Source: Saturnia japonica (taxonomy: Eukaryota > Arthropoda > Insecta > Lepidoptera > Saturniidae). Taken from it: a DNA stretch of 64,000 nucleotides. Location: contig CM065304.1 in the NCBI GenBank assembly GCA_033032175.1, positions 6,014,001 through 6,078,000 of the forward strand, given 5' to 3'. The translations under genes and the position numbers were made by a program. Below the pieces are notes generated by a model. The model was not told where the DNA came from, searched no databases, and was given only the letters and a program-made list of their open reading frames with translations. Shown here piece after piece: positions 22,804 through 34,012 of this stretch; within the stretch, counting starts at the first letter, position 1, and each line of letters begins with the position of its first letter.

Positions 22804-24106
22804 CAAGGTGTCCAGAAAGGGTATCGGGTATTTGTATTCGCGCCATATTCGAAACGGGGCGTCTAAAGGGTGCGGGGAGTGGTTCGTGGCGTCCGCCATT
22901 TTGTGGAGATTTAGTCACGATGGAACAGTACTCGGGGACGCATCGCGCATTTTGCGTACGAGCGTATTATCGTAATGGTGATTCAATAGTGACTGCTCAA
23001 CGTCTCTATCGTGCGGAATATCGTACACGCCACGCGCCAAGTGACGATAGCATTAGGAAATAGATCAGGATGTTCGAGAATACAGGTGCGACAGTTAAAA
23101 TTCAAAACTCTGGTCGTCCTCGTTCAGTTCGCGATGAAGAAACAATTGAAGAAGTTGAGGCGTCGGTTCGTCAAAATCCGTCTTTATCCATCCGAAAGCG
23201 AAGCCAAGCGTTGAACATCAAAAAATCGTCTTTACATTCGATTTTAAAGAAAGACTTACATCTAAAAGCCTATAAAATTCAATTGGTTCAAGAATTGAAG
23301 GATACGGACTATGCTAATTGACTGAATTTTGCGAACGAAATGCTGCAGCGATTTAACAACTTTAACAACATACTGTTCAGTGACGAAGCAAATTTTCACC
23401 TGAATGGTTCTGTTAATAAGCAGAATTGTCGGTACTGGGTAGTGGAGAATCCGAGACGAAAGCATGAACGACCCCTGCATAGCCCAAAGGTCGTTGTTTG
23501 GGCCACTATGTCTGCTAAAGGCATAATTGGTCCTTATTTTCATGAAGATCAACGAGGCCGAGCAATTAATGTGAATAGTGACCGTTATTGCGATATGTTG
23601 CGAAATTTTTTGGTCCCAGAGTTGCAGGAGTTTGCAGGTTTCAACTCAAGAACGTGGTTCCAGCAAGATGGGGCCACTTGCCATACCTCAAATGACTCAA
23701 TGGAAGTTGTTAACGAATTATTCCCTAATAAAGTCATTTCGCGAAGGGGTAACATCAACTGGCCTCCCAGAAGCCCCGACCTTAGCCCGCTTGACTATTT
23801 TGCATGGGGATACCTTAAAAGTAAGGTTTATCAAAACAATCCGACGAATCTAACCCAGTTAAAGCAAAACATCAGGTCAGAAATGGCAGCAATAACAATA
23901 GCTATGTGTCAACGTGTTATCGCCAATCTTCGTTTCCGTTTAGAAGAGTGCCAGCAACGTAACGGTCATCATTTGGATAACATCATCTTTTCCAAATAAT
24001 TCTCCAATTCATATGCTAATAATAAACAATAAACTTTTTTATTGCATACAAATAATTTTTGTTTCATTGAACTTAAAAATACCCGATACCCTTTCTGGAC
24101 ACCTTG
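22804..24106 (+). mobile_element. IS630-Tc1-mariner element, DD41D type
   Basis: The 1303-bp element is bounded by perfect 30-bp terminal inverted repeats (22804-22833 and 24077-24106) starting CAAGGTGTCCAGAAAGGG, with TA duplications on both sides (22802-22803, 24107-24108). It holds one transposase reading frame. Perfect ends and only two nonsense changes indicate a recent insertion. Confidence 0.93.
22920..23999 (+). pseudogene. DD41D transposase with two internal stops
   Basis: The transposase cuts and joins the element ends at TA sites. One frame runs from ATG 22920 to TAA 23997-23999 (359 codons plus stop, usual for the superfamily), with stops only at 23061-23063 (TAG) and 23319-23321 (TGA) and no frameshift. 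The N-terminal third has a helix-turn-helix arrangement with NSGRPRSVRDEE as the linker between the two DNA-binding parts. Catalytic residues are Asp155 (LFSDEANFHL), Asp250 (FQQDGATCH) and Asp292 (SPDLSPLDYFAWG), giving 41 residues between the second and third. This spacing is that of the rosa/Visitor-type DD41D group, named from memory. The first stop lies between the DNA-binding and catalytic halves, so it cannot make a full protein. Confidence 0.88.
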
Positions 24107-24474
24107 TACTAGTGCTTTTATACTTCAGTATATATATATAGAATTTGACTCCATGAGACCGGTTTAAAAAGCGGAAAAAGTCAAGTGTAGACTATAAATA
24201 GGTACTGAAATATAATATTATTTCAAAGTATAAATAAAACTCGACTAATATTTTAGCAATATTTTAACCTATTTTATTATAATTTTATACAATTCGCAAT
24301 ATTTCACGTTTTCAATTAAATATAAAGATTATTATCACCGTACAATTTATAATGAAGCGTATGCTTTTTATCTCCTGGAAATTACATCACAACTGTTTAT
24401 TGTAAGCGATCTTTTATCTGATGACAGCCCGTAACTGATTCGATATGAACGGGTTTAAATTTATCTTTGATTCT

Positions 24475-25310
24475 TTTTTACCCAACTGCGAAAAAGGAGG
24501 GTTATATTATTGAGCGTATGTAGGTATATCTATTTCTTTGTTACGCTTTGTAGCCTAAACTACTTGATGGATTTTAGCATACAAGGTGTCGTTAGATTCG
24601 TCTTAATTGTGCGAGTGACATAAGCTATATATAGTTTATAGCTATATATAGCTAAATATTTCTCGAAGAGATACACATTAGATAGACTATCGGATACTCC
24701 AGGATTTTCCTTGATATCTTCATTACGGTCCGACAACCCATGTACGGATGATGTATGTCTGTTTATTTGGGGTTGCCCTCAGTGGCCTCCAACCTCCCCT
24801 AAATAGCCACCCCCAAGCCTCGCATGTCTAATGATAACACTGTCCGTAACTGACCTGGTTACTAACCTTGATCATCCTTATAATCCGACAAGCTCTAGCC
24901 AGAATGATCTTCTCATCGGGTTCCGACTCAGTGGGATGCTTCGAACAATCTTGATTCAATATTAACGATATTCACGTTGCGATGCGACTCCAGCAAGAAT
25001 CATCCTTCAAGCCCATCGTTGTCTGTTTAAATAGCTCGTGGGCCTCAGAGCACGATTACTGTTGCTTGCGCGCGGCGTCTCTACATTCTTTTCAGTTATT
25101 TTATTTTCCACGTATTTTTGAGTACTTCAGAAAACTATTATCTCGTTGCCATAACACATGTTTTCTTCTTTTAAAATAATCTCATAGACACGATTCTCTG
25201 ACATATTTAAGTATGACGTCTGAGAATAAAATAAAGAGAAATATAAAAAAAATAATTTAGACAAGTGTTTTCGTTGCAGTCTGATTATTTTTTCCTTTTC
25301 TTCTTCTTCT
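24475..25310 (+). repeat. Dispersed repeat family C, interrupted copy
   Basis: The start (AAAAAGGAGGGTTATATT) and the block GGTGTCGTTAGATTCGTC with GAGTGACATA match the uninterrupted copy at 59085-59400. The tail (TATTTAAGTATGACGTCTG ... AAGTGTTTT) resumes at about 25205. The 24656-25204 part is absent from the other copy. Confidence 0.65.
24656..25204. mobile_element. About 550-bp insertion inside family C, possible solo LTR
   Basis: Comparison with 59085-59400 shows an extra segment flanked by ATATTT on both sides. Inside are a TTTAAATAG TATA-like box (about 25026) and a TTTTCAGTT initiator-like site (about 25090), as in LTR promoters. The expected TG...CA ends are not clear and no protease or reverse-transcriptase sequence is present, so the class is uncertain. 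Confidence 0.4.
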
Positions 25311-25482
25311 TCTTCCTAATTTGGCAACCGGTCTTCTTTATGGTGGTTCCCTTGTTAGGACTTTCTAGGAAGTTTTTGTGGCATCTCGGAATTAATGCTT
25401 TGAGCTTATATTTATATTCCACCTCACTTATGCACAAAAACCAAACTATATCACGCAAAATGTCACCAATATTTACGTAATA

Positions 25483-26770
25483 GTAGGTCTTTACCTATGA
25501 AATTGCCGTTCTGCAGTACTGGCCATTTCAAATCAAAATAATTTTTATTTGGCTAAGAGTTCTAATTTCAAATTAATTTTATTTTAAAAACATGGAATTC
25601 TTTTTCCAAAGGTAGACATTTGTTTATTGATTAGTGTTACATTTTCATCGCTTTTCAATCTTTTTTTGTCATCATGGATACGTTAAAAATTCGAGTAATT
25701 ATGGAATATGAGTACCGTCGTGGCAGCAACGCGGCATAAGCGGCACACAACATCAACGACGTTTACGGAGCTAACACTACAAACCAACGCACCACTTGTT
25801 ATTGGTTTGCTCGCTTCCATTCTGGGAATTTCGACCTGAAAAATGAACCTCGCGGTCGTCCGAAGACTTTGGTCGACAATGACGAATAAAAGGCGATTGT
25901 GGTAGCTGATGATACACAATCTACGGCTGAATTAGCAGCAGCTTTCGACGTTAGCGTCAAAACAATATTGGTCCATTTGCGTCAAATTGGCAAGGTAAAA
26001 AAGCTTGATAAATGGGTGCCCCACGAACTCAATGATCGCCAGCGCGAAGTACGCGTCGAGACGTGCCTTGCACTGCTCAACAGACACACAAATGAAGGAA
26101 TTTTGAACCGCATTGTTACCTGCGATGAAAATTGAATTCTGTTTGATAACAGCAAGCGCTTAGTAAGTTGGTTGGATCCTGGTTCAGCACCTAAACAATG
26201 CCCTAAACGAAAACTTACCCCTAGAAAAGTGATGGTCACTGTTTGGTGGTCTAGCGCCGGTGTGATTCATCACAGCTTCTTACCAAACGGAGTGAGCTTT
26301 ACTGCAGATGTGTACTGTGAAGAACTGAACACGACGATGGAGAAGCTAGTACATCTCCAACCAGCATTGGTCAATCGCTCGTCTCCGCTGCTCCTGCACG
26401 ACAACACGCGACCTCATACTGCACAGCAGACGGTCTCCAAGTTGCAAGAACTAGGGTTGGAAGTTCTCCGTCATCCGCCCTACTCACCAGACCTTGCGCT
26501 TACAGACTACTAATTTTTCCAGTATTTGGATAACTCCTTGGCGGGAAAAAAATTCAATACCCGAGAGGCAGTACAAAATGCGTTTGAAGAATTTGTTGCC
26601 TCCCGTCCAGCTGATTTCTTTAAGAAGGGCATCAATAAACTGCCACTGCGCTGGCAAAGATGCATTGATTGCATGGGTGATTACTTCGATTAATACAAAT
26701 AAAAAATACATTAAAAAAATTCGTTTAAATTTCTTCATACAAAACGGCAATTTCATAGGTAAAGACCTAA
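25483..26770 (+). mobile_element. mariner element (DD34D), copy 1
   Basis: The 1288-bp element has inverted ends (left AGGTCTTTACCTATGAAATT, right its reverse complement) of about 28 bp next to TA on both sides (25481-25482, 26771-26772). It carries a single transposase frame. It landed inside the left arm of the inverted repeat described for 25339-27930. Confidence 0.92.
25674..26693 (+). pseudogene. mariner transposase with four internal stops
   Basis: One frame of 339 codons plus stop, the usual mariner length, runs from ATG 25674 to TAA 26691-26693 without frameshift. Stops interrupt it at 25737, 25887, 26133 and 26511. The N-terminal helix-turn-helix part is followed by the family motif WVPHEL, then Asp151 (TCDE), Asp243 (HDNTRPH) and Asp278 (YSPDLALTDY), a 34-residue spacing that defines DD34D. 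The third stop replaces the conserved Trp after CDE. All catalytic residues are present, but the stops make it inactive. It is closely similar to the reverse-strand copy at 53977-55237. Confidence 0.9.
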
Positions 26771-27314
26771 TATAAGGTCAAAAACGTAAGCAAATGAATT
26801 AAAAATAAAAACCACAACATGTCACTTCAAATCCCGCCCTGTTTCCTTTTCAATAATTTGGCTTGTTTATTCATCATGCCTTTGATTTTTAACTGGTCAT
26901 GTCACAATCTTGGTAGAATAAAGACATGTAATATATGAACATTTGAGTTTTTCAGGAAAATAAGTTTAGTTATTCGATCGATTTAATAAGAAGTATTTAT
27001 TACTACATATTTATTTTAATTTACTATTATTAATTATACGAGTTTGTAGGTGGAAATCTCCGGAGCTACTGAACCAATTCTAAACATTATTTTACTGTTA
27101 TTAAGTTATAGTATTCCGGAGTGTTACAGGGTGTTTTATATAAATTTTATATTACATATAAGGATAACGAAGTCGTAGGCGGTTGCTAGTATACTTAAAA
27201 TTTTAGATGTTCTTTGGTAGAAGCACGTCATTCGCGGTCTCTGGACCAACTAGAATGTTGTTTTGTTGAGAATTTAAAAAAATCAAAAGACATAACCACG
27301 TGTACATCATAAGT

Positions 27315-27665
27315 TACAGGGTACTGTTTCAGGCATCAGTTCTTATGGATTACTCAGCGTAAGCTATTTAAGCGCTCCAAAATTGACTTGAAAAAAAAAA
27401 TTGATTTTCATTTAGTTAGAATCCTAACTCCTTTTATAAAATAAAACTAGTCTACTTTTGATCAGCTATCTGCCAGTGAAAGTTCCGTAAAAATTGGTCC
27501 AACCTTTTCGGGGATTACCCGGAATAGATAGACAGACAAAATTTTTAAAAATATGTTTTTTTTTTTGTTTTAAGTTCCTTATATACATACTTTCATATGC
27601 ACTTAGTAAAAATCTGTTATTTTTAAATTACAAACAGACATTTCAATTTTATTTATTTTGTTATG
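27315..27665 (-). repeat. Dispersed repeat family A, partial, reverse strand
   Basis: TTACTCAGCGTAAGCTATTT, AGTGAAAGTTCCGT and ATACTTTCATATGCACTTAG occur in the order expected for a reverse copy. It lies in the loop of the long inverted repeat. Confidence 0.65.
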
Positions 27666-27934
27666 TTTATGATTTGCAAACTACAAACTATTTTATTTTA
27701 CATTTGACACAAAATACCGAGTTTTTGGCGGGATCTTGAAGCGATATGTTGTGGTTTTTATTTCTAATTCATAAACTTAGATTTTTGACCTTATGTATTA
27801 TTGGTGGATTTATGTGTGATATAGTTTGGTTATTGTAATTAAGTGAAGTGGATAGTAAATATAAACAGAAAGTATGCATTTTGAAATGATACGAAAACTT
27901 CCTAGATCGTTCTATCATGGAAGCCACCATCTTG

Positions 27935-28695
27935 TTAGACATAACTTTGGATAAAATATCTACTTCTAAGAAAACTTGAGAACACTGACGCTGGCAAGTG
28001 CTTTTTGCGATGCCAAAACAAGAACAAAAAACATAAAATACCTTATATTGATAGCCAGACTGGTGTTTTGAATATATTAGTTTGCAACTTTATGTTTAGT
28101 TTGTAATAAATACTGTCATTTTCTTGTATTTTTATGTTAGTATGCCTGTAACCCGGATTTATTATATATAGTGTTATTTTTTTAAGAATACGTTTATAAT
28201 AATAGGTACATATTTAATTGCAATATAGGTGAGTTGGTTAGTTGCCTTGAAGTTCCGGGCTGCTTAACTTTATGTAGAAAATAAAAACGTAAGTTAAGCT
28301 AAAATAGAACCATGACATTTATATCTATTTAAAATTTCATATCTAAATAAAATACGAATTATTAAAAGTCTAGAATCCCAGTTCAAAGAACTTGTTCTCT
28401 CCGAAAATACTATTTTGAGTAATTTATGTTATACGTTTCCTTCATTAGAAGTTTATTATTCACATTTTTATAATATTTCCTAATTATACTGTGATAAGTA
28501 TTTTCTTGTGTTCGCCAGAATAGCAACCATACCAGATTTTAAGATTTATCATTAAGAATTTATGGTGTGATAAAGCAACTGGATTTGAGAGCGAGTATCA
28601 GTATTGCAAAATAATAACAAAATGTAATAACTTGTCATATACCCTATTCAGGGTCCATGTATTCGGATAGTTTACCATATAAGAACAAATTTACA
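27935..28695. other. AT-rich non-coding stretch
   Basis: No gene, RNA or repeat pair was recognised. Confidence 0.4.
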
Positions 28696-28699
28696 TACA

Positions 28700-28995
28700 T
28701 GATGCAAATGGATAAATAAATAAATAATCTCACCTGATGTTAAATGAAGATGCGCCACACGATGACTGACACTCAAGTGCAGCTGCCGGAAAGTACCAAT
28801 TGATAGTTGCCAATTGATTTCCTACTTAAGGGTGGTAGCTAGTCAAGTGGGTATTACAAAATACCCTAACACCATACTATGGTTTCATCACGATGTGTTT
28901 CTTAACTCAAAGATCAGGCTCATTGCAGCGATTCGAACTCACGACAATCGACGTGGTGTCCGTCCACGATACTACTGAGTTATCATTTCCTCAAA
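28700..28995 (-). mobile_element. tRNA-derived SINE, second family, reverse strand
   Basis: On the minus strand an A-box-like GATAACTCAGTAGT (28971-28984) and a B box GAGTTCGAATC (28930-28940) lead into a 200-bp body. The 3' end is marked by repeated TTTA/ATAA words (plus strand 28711-28728). TTAACATCAGGTGAG near the tail (minus strand) is a phrase I know from lepidopteran SINEs. Confidence 0.6.
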
Positions 28996-29353
28996 TCATC
29001 ATAAAAATGGATGTTGATGTATATGAGATTGTATAGTATCCAAGAAAACCAGGTAAAAACTTATGTACAGAGCTCTTTTTGAAAAATAAATGGAACAAAC
29101 TAGAATTTAGCAATCTCAATAATGCATGCAATGCACTCGATAATCAATTAATCAATTAAACAATCAATTAATTGATCATCTATGTAGTCTTTTATTATGT
29201 TTATGCTATTAATATATTAATTTATTTACTGATATTTAATTTGTAATAATATTATGGGCATTATTTTAAATACTAACATTTTCTTATTATATTTTTTTAG
29301 ACTATTTGACTTAAACTTTTCTTTAAATTAATAAAATTGTAATACCATGTGAC

Positions 29354-29377
29354 GAGCCGAGCCGAGCCGAGCCGAGC
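29354..29377 (+). repeat. (GAGCC)n microsatellite
   Basis: About five perfect 5-bp units in otherwise AT-rich DNA. Confidence 0.9.
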
Positions 29378-29399
29378 TGTCGATTACGCATATTGACTG

Positions 29400-30480
29400 T
29401 TTATGAATGTGGGGCAGACTAAAAACCAGCGCTGTGTGGTGTCCGCGTCACATAGCATCAGCTGAGTCTGTACCATTGCCAAATTTAATCATATTCATTT
29501 GTAACTTGTTTTTGGCAATAAATGATGATTATTATTATTATAATTCATCCAATTTTAACAAAATTCTCGCTACCACCAAAACTAGGAAATCCATTATCAA
29601 CTCAAGAAATTTCATTGTAAAACCAACAACCTGTAATATCAGGTGGTGATATTCATTTGCAATGGAATAAAAAATCGAATAAAAATTATAGCAATCCGAA
29701 ATAACAATGAAATAATATATTGTGTACAAAAAGTAACAGGTGCCAAGTTTTTATTCATTTCTATATCAAAGGTAGCAAGGGTTCTTGCTTTGTGCTTCCC
29801 CCTTTAATCCGAGTAACGCAGGGGTGTTCTGCCGTTGATTTTGGGGATAAGCTCGGATAACTGCCCCAATCCACCTGATGACCTTTGTAAAATGACGAAA
29901 TAATTGGCTCCTTCATTAAATTATATAAAATTGTATCTTCTTATTAATAAACATATTTTATTTTGCATTTATTTTTCCATCAATTAAAATGTACCTTATT
30001 ATTACTCAATAATTATGTATTAAAAAATTGCACGTATACGTGATAGAAAAATAAAAATCAGTGATGGGTTTATTGCTATGTGTATGGTGGTCGCTATTTT
30101 TATCATCTTTACTTTTTCTTTCTTTATTTCTTTATAACCCGTTTGATTACCGCATTTACACTGACTGATCTCAAAGCGCGACAACCCAAAATTATCACTG
30201 CCTAAGAAATTTTCTCGCTGTCAATGGTAAAAATTAGAGCACATCACTCGTGAAAAAAAAAATCTCTGTCCTTGTATCCCTCGCTCCGCTCAGACACTCG
30301 GGATTTTACTCTAAGAATCATTCGTTGCTCTCTGGATCCAACTCAGTCCATCGAATTAAATTCGCCCTTTTTCACTTGTTATGTAATCTACTATTTCAAT
30401 TATGTTATTCATGTTTATACGTCTGCGAAGCTTAGAGACTCTGATCTTTAGAGAAGAAAGTAAATTTTTAGTAGCTGGGA
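29400..30480. other. AT-rich stretch with repeat fragments
   Basis: A short dispersed motif (CTATGTGTATGGTGGTCGC) lies at about 30077-30095. Open frames at 29407-29649 and 30250-30435 lack any motif. A (TTA)n-like stretch lies near 29528-29540. Confidence 0.35.
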
Positions 30481-30529
30481 AAATGACTCCGTAATATCCT
30501 GGCTTTAATTCAAAAGTCTGGTGATGGTA

Positions 30530-30700
30530 GTTGGAGAGCTAATAGGGACGTTAAAGTCTATAAACTTGTTACTGAGGCCAACATGGTCCAAAGCACACCG
30601 TTTTCGCTGGTTTAGTCACCGGCAAATAATGGAAAAAATCGTAGAGTAATAAGAACCTACTTAGATTACTCAGCATAGTGGGTTAGTTTGAATATCGTTG
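30530..30700 (+). pseudogene. RTE-like LINE, C-terminal fragment
   Basis: One frame reads LRPTWSKAH-type residues and then HRFRWFSHRQIMEKIVE before two stops. The RWFGH-like motif close to the C-terminus is characteristic of RTE-type LINE proteins. No catalytic reverse-transcriptase motif remains. Confidence 0.5.
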
Positions 30701-30754
30701 AAGTTCAAGATGGTAGAGAAATGAAAGGATCCTGTTTTGAAAGCCAACTTAATT

Positions 30755-30890
30755 TGAATCATTGGACCAGTAGATCAACCCGGCATGATAGCGATGAGTG
30801 GTGATGGACTGTAGATCTCTCGTGGTCGCTTTTGTTTTTGGTTTGTACTATAAGTATAGTACGTTAGGTACAGTGCAGTCAATTTGTCCT
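30755..30890 (+). repeat. Short dispersed repeat family F, copy 1
   Basis: It contains GCATGATAGCGATGAGTGG and GATGGACTGTAGATCTCTCG. Related stretches lie at 36760-36830, 37577-37660 and, reversed, 52075-52125. Confidence 0.55.
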
Positions 30891-31167
30891 GCTATAATAA
30901 AAATACGGACAAACAGCGAGTAGATCTCGTGCCCTGAGAGTTCCGGATTGCATTACTTAACGTACATTATTGTACCGTCTTTTACATAAACATTGTTTAT
31001 GTATTATCCTTACGTTTTTAATGTATCTCGGTCAGTCCGTCTGTCTGTTAGTGTGTTTATAACTCAAGAATCACATAACAGATTTTGATGAACATGTAGA
31101 TCTATTGCAAAGCAAGGATCCTTCGGCCAGACGGGTGCTATGACTGGCGGGCAGCTGCCCCAACGGT

Positions 31168-31256
31168 TTTTTTTTTGAACTGACTACACTGTTAGCCTTA
31201 GGGCCCTATCCAAAAACAGAGCCGCTGCGGCTTTTACAGCTTCACCGGACTTGGAA
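31168..31256 (-). mobile_element. Very short poly(A) retroposon, copy 2
   Basis: Same body as copy 1, with a poly-T start on the plus strand. It is flanked by a perfect 10-bp duplication CCCAACGGTT (31158-31167 and 31257-31266). Confidence 0.82.
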
Positions 31257-31269
31257 CCCAACGGTTGTT

Positions 31270-31910
31270 GTCGGGTTCTTCTATATATACTGAATTGAAG
31301 GGTTAATTTCTATAGCGCGATGTAGAATGCGTCGTATGTGGCTCGATAGATGTCGTTAAAAATACTTTTGATTATTTTTGAAATGTTTTTAAATTTGTTA
31401 ATAAATTATAATAAAAAATAAACTCGGGGAAAAAATTATGTATATTGATAACATTACATGCATAACTTTTACGATTGCTTTTAAAACTGTATATAGTTAG
31501 AAAGTACCCTATAGGTTATGATAATTGGTAACTGAGTGCGACTTTTAAACTTAAATTAAATTTACAACTTAAATTTTAACAATGGCCCCAAACTACGCAT
31601 GCCTGTGTCTTGGGAACCTTACATACGAGTTACCATATTATACTTACTCATAATAACATCTCAAATCATTACATTACACATTACTTATTCATTATACTAC
31701 ATACCATACCTTTATATAGTATGCAATACAGACACATATTTTATACTACATAAACATAATTACATACAACATACATATTATCATAAATAATATAACACAC
31801 AATATAAATGCAACAGCCAAAACCATCATGGAAAATTACTTATAGTTTTAGTAATAAGAGAAGAAGTTAAATGTAAAATTATTTTTGAATTGTAAGTACA
31901 TCCTCAGTTG
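31270..31910. other. AT-rich non-coding stretch
   Basis: Low-complexity TACATA-type sequence dominates 31640-31790. The open frame there (31599-31790) is a by-product. Confidence 0.4.
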
Positions 31911-31919
31911 TGTTATATG

Positions 31920-32425
31920 TCAGGGTACTAGCCAGCCGATAATTTTCCTTCTTGCTTCGTAAAGCAAACAGTCTCCAATTGAACACAGCTTCTGTACATT
32001 ATTGTAAATATAGGGGCCAATGAACGGGCCAAACCTTTGCGCAAAGGCCGTGCCCACCAAGGGAGCTCTCACACGGAATACACCACGTCCTGATATTTCA
32101 CTGTATTCCGGTAAGACGGCTACCTTTCTATGTTCTCTAAGAGCAACTTGCAGTATTAACAGTTGTCTCACACTAAGAAATCGGCTTTCTTTGTACAACT
32201 CTGTGGTTGGGTATCCATAAGGCTTCCGCAGCATGACTTTGATTACTGAGTGCTGGGCTCTTTCGACTACTATCATATTAGTTTTAGCAGCACTGCCCCA
32301 ACTTGTGATGCAGTATAAAATCAAAGATTGACAAAGAGCAAAGTATATGGTTTTTAGGGTGGCAAGGCATGCTGCAGAGCATAATTGCCTCATAACACCC
32401 ACCACTCTTCTCAACGCTGGTCTAT
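31920..32425 (-). pseudogene. jockey/CR1-type LINE, C-terminal part of the reverse-transcriptase ORF
   Basis: A single open minus-strand frame of about 164 codons ends at TGA (31920-31922). It contains TIYFALCQSLILYCITSWG, VVERAQHSVIKVMLRKP and YPTTELYKESRFLSVRQL, which are typical of the segment after the polymerase domain in jockey/CR1-type lepidopteran LINEs. The catalytic YADD part is missing, so it is a 5'-truncated insertion. The frame is unbroken, which suggests a fairly recent copy. No target-site duplication was identified. Confidence 0.8.
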
Positions 32426-32429
32426 TTTA

Positions 32430-33205
32430 AACGTTTATTATGTTAACATAGAAACTTGATATTTTGCAGCAGTTTGACGTCACAGATCTCAGCATTTAGT
32501 ATAAGTAAAGACCTTTTGAGAAAAAAAAATAAAACGTTATATAGCTTTCTTACTTTATAATTTCACACTGGATTAGAAGTTACTTATAAACTTATTTTTT
32601 TAATTATTATTATGTATCTATTCAATGTGTTAACGTAGAAACTTTTTTTTTTTACAGCAGTTTGAGGATATAGATTTTCGTATTCGGTATATTATTCGGG
32701 AGGCTTTTAATTAGCTTTTTTTTATTATATTAGTCTGTAAGCCTTCCTAAGAATTATAAAATAAAATAAAAGTAAAATTAATTTCAACTATGTACCTCAA
32801 GTCCGTTTCGGGAAAATAATTAAAACTTAATAGATTTTCGTTACATTACCTATAACTTCATACGGTATTAAAAATTTCTTATATTTGGATTTATTTAGAT
32901 TATTTTTTATTAAGACTATAGGTCTGTGGTAAGTAGTAGTGGTAAGTGGTTTTGATAATTGGTTCGTGAGTGTTATTTTAACTATGAAGTGCCGTATATC
33001 TTTAATGCGTTAGCTTAGAAAAAATATTTTTTACATCATAATGGTCTTTAGTATATGATATTAATTTCAACTTTATCCCTTAAGTCATTTTCGAGAAGAA
33101 GTCTTTTGACACACGGACAGACAGCCAGCCAGACAGATGGACAACAAAGTGATGCTATAAGGGTTCCATTTTTCTTCGTTATAAGTTACGGAACACTAGA
33201 AAAGT
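32430..33205 (-). repeat. Dispersed repeat family D, reverse strand, with internal duplications
   Basis: The right edge (AAGGGTTCCATTTTTCTTCG preceded by ACAACAAAGTGATGC) is the inverse of the start of the copies at 44190 and 49035. The phrase TTTTACAGCAGTTTGA (or a close variant) recurs at 32473, 32652 and, weakly, 33030, so parts are duplicated. Confidence 0.55.
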
Positions 33206-33394
33206 AAGTTAGTTCGAGATTGACAATTTTAAACTTTCGATTCGATAATACTTTTTTCGCATTGTCTTAACTTTCTTACTTTGAGTTAAGGATTTCCGTG
33301 CATTCAACAGTATCATTTCATGTTGCCGATAAAAGAAAAAAAAAAGTAGCAACGGATTAATATTAATCTATTAACATATTCAGAATCAGCATAA

Positions 33395-33590
33395 AATGCC
33401 GAGTATGTTTTTAGGTCCCATGTAATAAGAGGCGAGCCTATTGCCATTAATCGGGCACAAAGCCGAACTCCGAGCTGTTACTGAGAATTTCATAGAAAAA
33501 CTCAATAACACTTTGCTCGATCTGGGGATTCGAACCTAGGATCTCGATCATAGTAGTCGCGCTTACGACCACTATGCTAATTAGGCATAT
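33395..33590 (-). mobile_element. tRNA-derived SINE, family S1, reverse strand
   Basis: B box (reverse of about 33525-33536) and A box (33569-33580) are recognisable but mutated compared with the 2336 copy, so it is an older insertion. Confidence 0.75.
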
Positions 33591-34012
33591 AAAATTGTAT
33601 ATATATACAAGAATTGCTCACTTAATATAATAACATAAGATAGTTATGATACAAAATTATTAATAAACTATTTTTCGAAAAATAAAACTGTAATTAATAT
33701 TTCTCTCAGAGTCCAATTATAAAGTTAGGAACACCAGACGAAGAGTACGAAACATGTTTATATTTAATTAAACTAATTAATTGTTGGTAACTTATTTGTG
33801 TGGGACTGCCTTGCCAGCATAACCCATTGCCGTAAATAAAATTAAAATACTGTGTTTAGATTAGTAGGTGACCACTTCCACAACTATATTAACTACCTCA
33901 ATTAACTTTTCATATAATATAATTGACTTAATGGGCTAAAAGTAAAGAATAATGTAAAGATTATAATTATTTGGGAAACAATAATGCACATGTGGTTTAA
34001 TTCAAAATTAAA

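Larger units (their letters stand above)
25339..27930. repeat. Long inverted repeat, left arm split by a mariner
   Basis: The right arm (27727-27930) is the inverse of a left arm made of two parts, 25339-25482 and 26773-26838, with the mariner between them. Shared words include CTAGGAAGTTTT, CCAAACTATATCAC and AATAAAAACCACAACAT. The inner 67 bp match at roughly 87 percent by eye. The loop contains a family A copy. It is either a long-terminal-repeat type DNA element or two opposed copies of one repeat. Confidence 0.7.
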
